A stretch of DNA of 64,000 bases from Corynebacterium sanguinis (GTDB lineage: Bacteria > Actinomycetota > Actinomycetes > Mycobacteriales > Mycobacteriaceae), in contig NZ_CP038157.1 in assembly GCF_007641235.1 (NCBI RefSeq), positions 1,488,001 through 1,552,000 on the forward strand. Reading direction: 5' to 3'. The notes below the pieces were generated by a model, which worked only from the letters and a program-made list of their open reading frames with translations, did not search any database and had not been told where the DNA came from. A program made the translations under genes and the position numbers. Every line of letters starts with the position of its first letter. The stretch's first letter is position 1. Below are positions 62,595-64,000 of this stretch, one piece after another.

Positions 62595-63386
62595 ATGACC
62601 ATGATGACCCAGACGAAAGGCCACAACGCCATGGGAGCAAGCCGAGACCTCACCGCGTCCGCCCGCTCGGGCACAGCCACCCTCGAGCGGCCGGCAGTGC
62701 GCCGCCCGCGCACGACGACGTCGCGGACGACGGCGACGCCGCAGCCGGTGCGTCGATACGCGCCGCACGCGCTGCACCCGCGCAACACCCAGGGTGTTGG
62801 CCGGCTCGGCTCCAAGCAGGTCGTGTCCGTTCGCGGCCGCAGGGTCGGCGAAGTCAAAGAGGTCAAGCGCACCTTCTCCACGATGTCCGTAATCGCGGTG
62901 CCGTTGCTCATCCTCGGGGTGCTCATCGCGATGTTCCTCTCGGGCGTGTCCACCTCGCAGTCTTTTACCATCCAGGAGCTGCAGGCTCGCGAGCGCGCGC
63001 TGAGCAACGAGGTCGAGACCCTCAACCGCGACGCGGAAAACGTCAAGTCCTCGGCCGAGATCGCGCGCAAGGCAGCTGATGCCGGGATGGTCGTCTCGCA
63101 CGCGCCCGGAATCCTGTCCGTGGGTGCCGACGGCGCAGTCGAGGAGACCCGCCCGTTCAACCCTGATGCGACGCAGAAGATGACCGACGTGACCTCCGCC
63201 GACGGCCAGCGCGGCACCGAAGACCGGGCGACGAGCGACCGGGACGCCACGGCCCGCGTCGGCGACAGCCTGACCTCGGTGCCCGGCGGAAACGTCCTGG
63301 GCCAAAACACCCCGCCGGCGCCGGAGGCTGCCCCGCCGGCAAGCAACCTCGCGCCGTACGCCCCGCGCGTGAGTGCCGGAAACTAA
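62595..63386 (+). CDS. ftsL: FtsL-like cell division protein (263 aa)
   Basis: The first ATG abuts the rsmH stop; an ATG at 62631, 11 nt after GAAAGG, is an equally good start. A basic, disordered N-terminus of about 95 residues precedes a single membrane segment (VIAVPLLILGVLIAMFLSGV). A coiled coil follows (IQELQARERALSNEVETLNRD), then a long Pro/Ala/Asp-rich tail. Position and layout fit FtsL, which links FtsQ/DivIC with FtsI at the septum. Sequence conservation in this family is low. Confidence 0.85.
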   Translation: MTMMTQTKGHNAMGASRDLTASARSGTATLERPAVRRPRTTTSRTTATPQPVRRYAPHALHPRNTQGVGRLGSKQVVSVRGRRVGEVKEVKRTFSTMSVIAVPLLILGVLIAMFLSGVSTSQSFTIQELQARERALSNEVETLNRDAENVKSSAEIARKAADAGMVVSHAPGILSVGADGAVEETRPFNPDATQKMTDVTSADGQRGTEDRATSDRDATARVGDSLTSVPGGNVLGQNTPPAPEAAPPASNLAPYAPRVSAGN

Positions 63387-63474
63387 CGGGCGTGGCGGTC
63401 ACGGACACAAAGCCGCGCGGCGGGCAAGATGAAGTGCGATTTGAAACAACGACGAGGCAGGTGACTTTAGCGCT

Positions 63475-64000
63475 GTGAATACCCCGAGCGCACGCCGCCG
63501 GCCGGAGGATCGCGGTGAGAGCACCCGCGTCGACAACCTCCGCCCGCAGCCGAGCCCTCGCGCGCCCGGTCCCCAGTCTGTGGCGCCGCAGAAGCTGATC
63601 ACGCGCAAGCGCGCGAGCTTTATCGCGGCCGCATTCGTTATCGCCGCTGTGCTGCTCGTCGGCCGCTTGGCGTGGGTGCAGGTCGTGTGGGGGCCGAACC
63701 TGCAGGTGCAGGCCCAGGCACAGCGCGAACGCATCTACGACGACCCGGCCCGCCGCGGCGAGATCATCGACCGCTCGGGCAACCAGCTCGCCTACACCAT
63801 GCAGGCGCGCTCGCTGACGGTCTCCCCGGTCATGCTGCGCAAGGAGCTGCGCGAGCAGCAGGAGCTGCAGATGCGTCGCGACGGCTTGTCGTCTGAGGCG
63901 ATCCAGGCCCAAGTCGACGCCCGCGTTGAGGACGTCCTGCGCACCATGGCCAACGAAATCCCCCGGATGATCGAGGGGGCGCACGCTAAGGACCCAGCGG
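63475..64000 (+). CDS. ftsI: septal penicillin-binding protein FtsI, N-terminal part (runs off the window)
   Basis: The GTG start gives (M)NTPSARRRPEDRGES and the frame is open to the window end (175 codons). A basic cytoplasmic region precedes a single membrane anchor (ASFIAAAFVIAAVLLVGRLAW). The class B PBP dimerisation motif follows (RRGEIIDRSGNQLAYT). The transpeptidase domain lies beyond the window. It makes septal peptidoglycan cross-links and follows ftsL by 88 bp. Confidence 0.9.
   Translation, partial: MNTPSARRRPEDRGESTRVDNLRPQPSPRAPGPQSVAPQKLITRKRASFIAAAFVIAAVLLVGRLAWVQVVWGPNLQVQAQAQRERIYDDPARRGEIIDRSGNQLAYTMQARSLTVSPVMLRKELREQQELQMRRDGLSSEAIQAQVDARVEDVLRTMANEIPRMIEGAHAKDPA

Noticed and set aside
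63430..63465. 11-codon frame before ftsI
   Set aside because: Very short, no ribosome-binding site, and out of frame with ftsI; no evidence of translation.

Overview
The window is about 64 kb of a high-GC actinobacterial chromosome and almost certainly comes from a Corynebacterium. Several gene blocks are typical of that genus: glnE next to a second glutamine synthetase; glnA-RDD-DUF4191; lipBA beside a three-lipoyl-domain E2; ltsA/asnB-ctaC-ctaF-ctaE-qcrCAB followed by two NlpC/P60 genes, pimB', glk and plsC; pknL with its winged-helix partner; mptA-idsA; and mraZ-rsmH-ftsL-ftsI. The content is chromosomal core. I see no insertion sequence, prophage, tRNA, rRNA or CRISPR-cas locus.

Layout. 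1-2.5 kb: the start of a galactokinase-like gene (cut by the window edge), a small SPOR-like protein and a CYTH-CHAD protein. 2.5-17.7 kb: nitrogen genes (glnA2-glnE, later glnA), an MFS transporter, thrC, a trypsin-like protease, a Nudix hydrolase, a GH25 lysozyme-like protein, a ketopantoate reductase and a flavin reductase. 17.8-23.7 kb: a lipid module like the mycobacterial htdX-fabG4/fadA2-fadE5 locus, here with an acyl-CoA-oxidase-like fadE. 23.8-32.4 kb: one lipoate block on the minus strand, gcvPTH-lipB-lipA followed by aceF/sucB. 32.5-38 kb: a conserved small protein, pepB, ilvE, cobT, a DUF3043 protein and erpA. 38-47 kb: ltsA and the cytochrome bc1-aa3 genes. 47-54.5 kb: cell-wall hydrolases, mannolipid and phospholipid synthesis, glucokinase, a DEDDh RNase and aroG. 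54.5-64 kb: PknL and its winged-helix partner, MptA, a prenyl synthase, GNAT and HEPN proteins, a DUF3040 protein, and the start of the division/cell-wall cluster.

The genes work together in several ways. GlnE is expected to adenylylate GlnA at Tyr406, while the adjacent GlnA2 has Phe at the matching place. LipA and LipB would lipoylate both GcvH and AceF. CtaCEF and QcrCAB form the respiratory supercomplex. PimB' and MptA build lipomannan, with idsA supplying prenyl chains.

The most interesting signals lie between genes. Two arrays of a near-palindromic 25-bp repeat have an exact 81-bp period, and both sit between convergent gene pairs (7.2-7.5 kb and 38.0 kb). Two LexA/SOS-box-like sites lie upstream of the HEPN gene at 59.4 kb. 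A mirrored second cluster of MraZ-type TGGGN repeats lies upstream of mraZ. A c-di-AMP (ydaO-type) riboswitch precedes the first NlpC gene. Many genes have a -10 hexamer only 6-8 nt before the start codon, which suggests widespread leaderless mRNAs.
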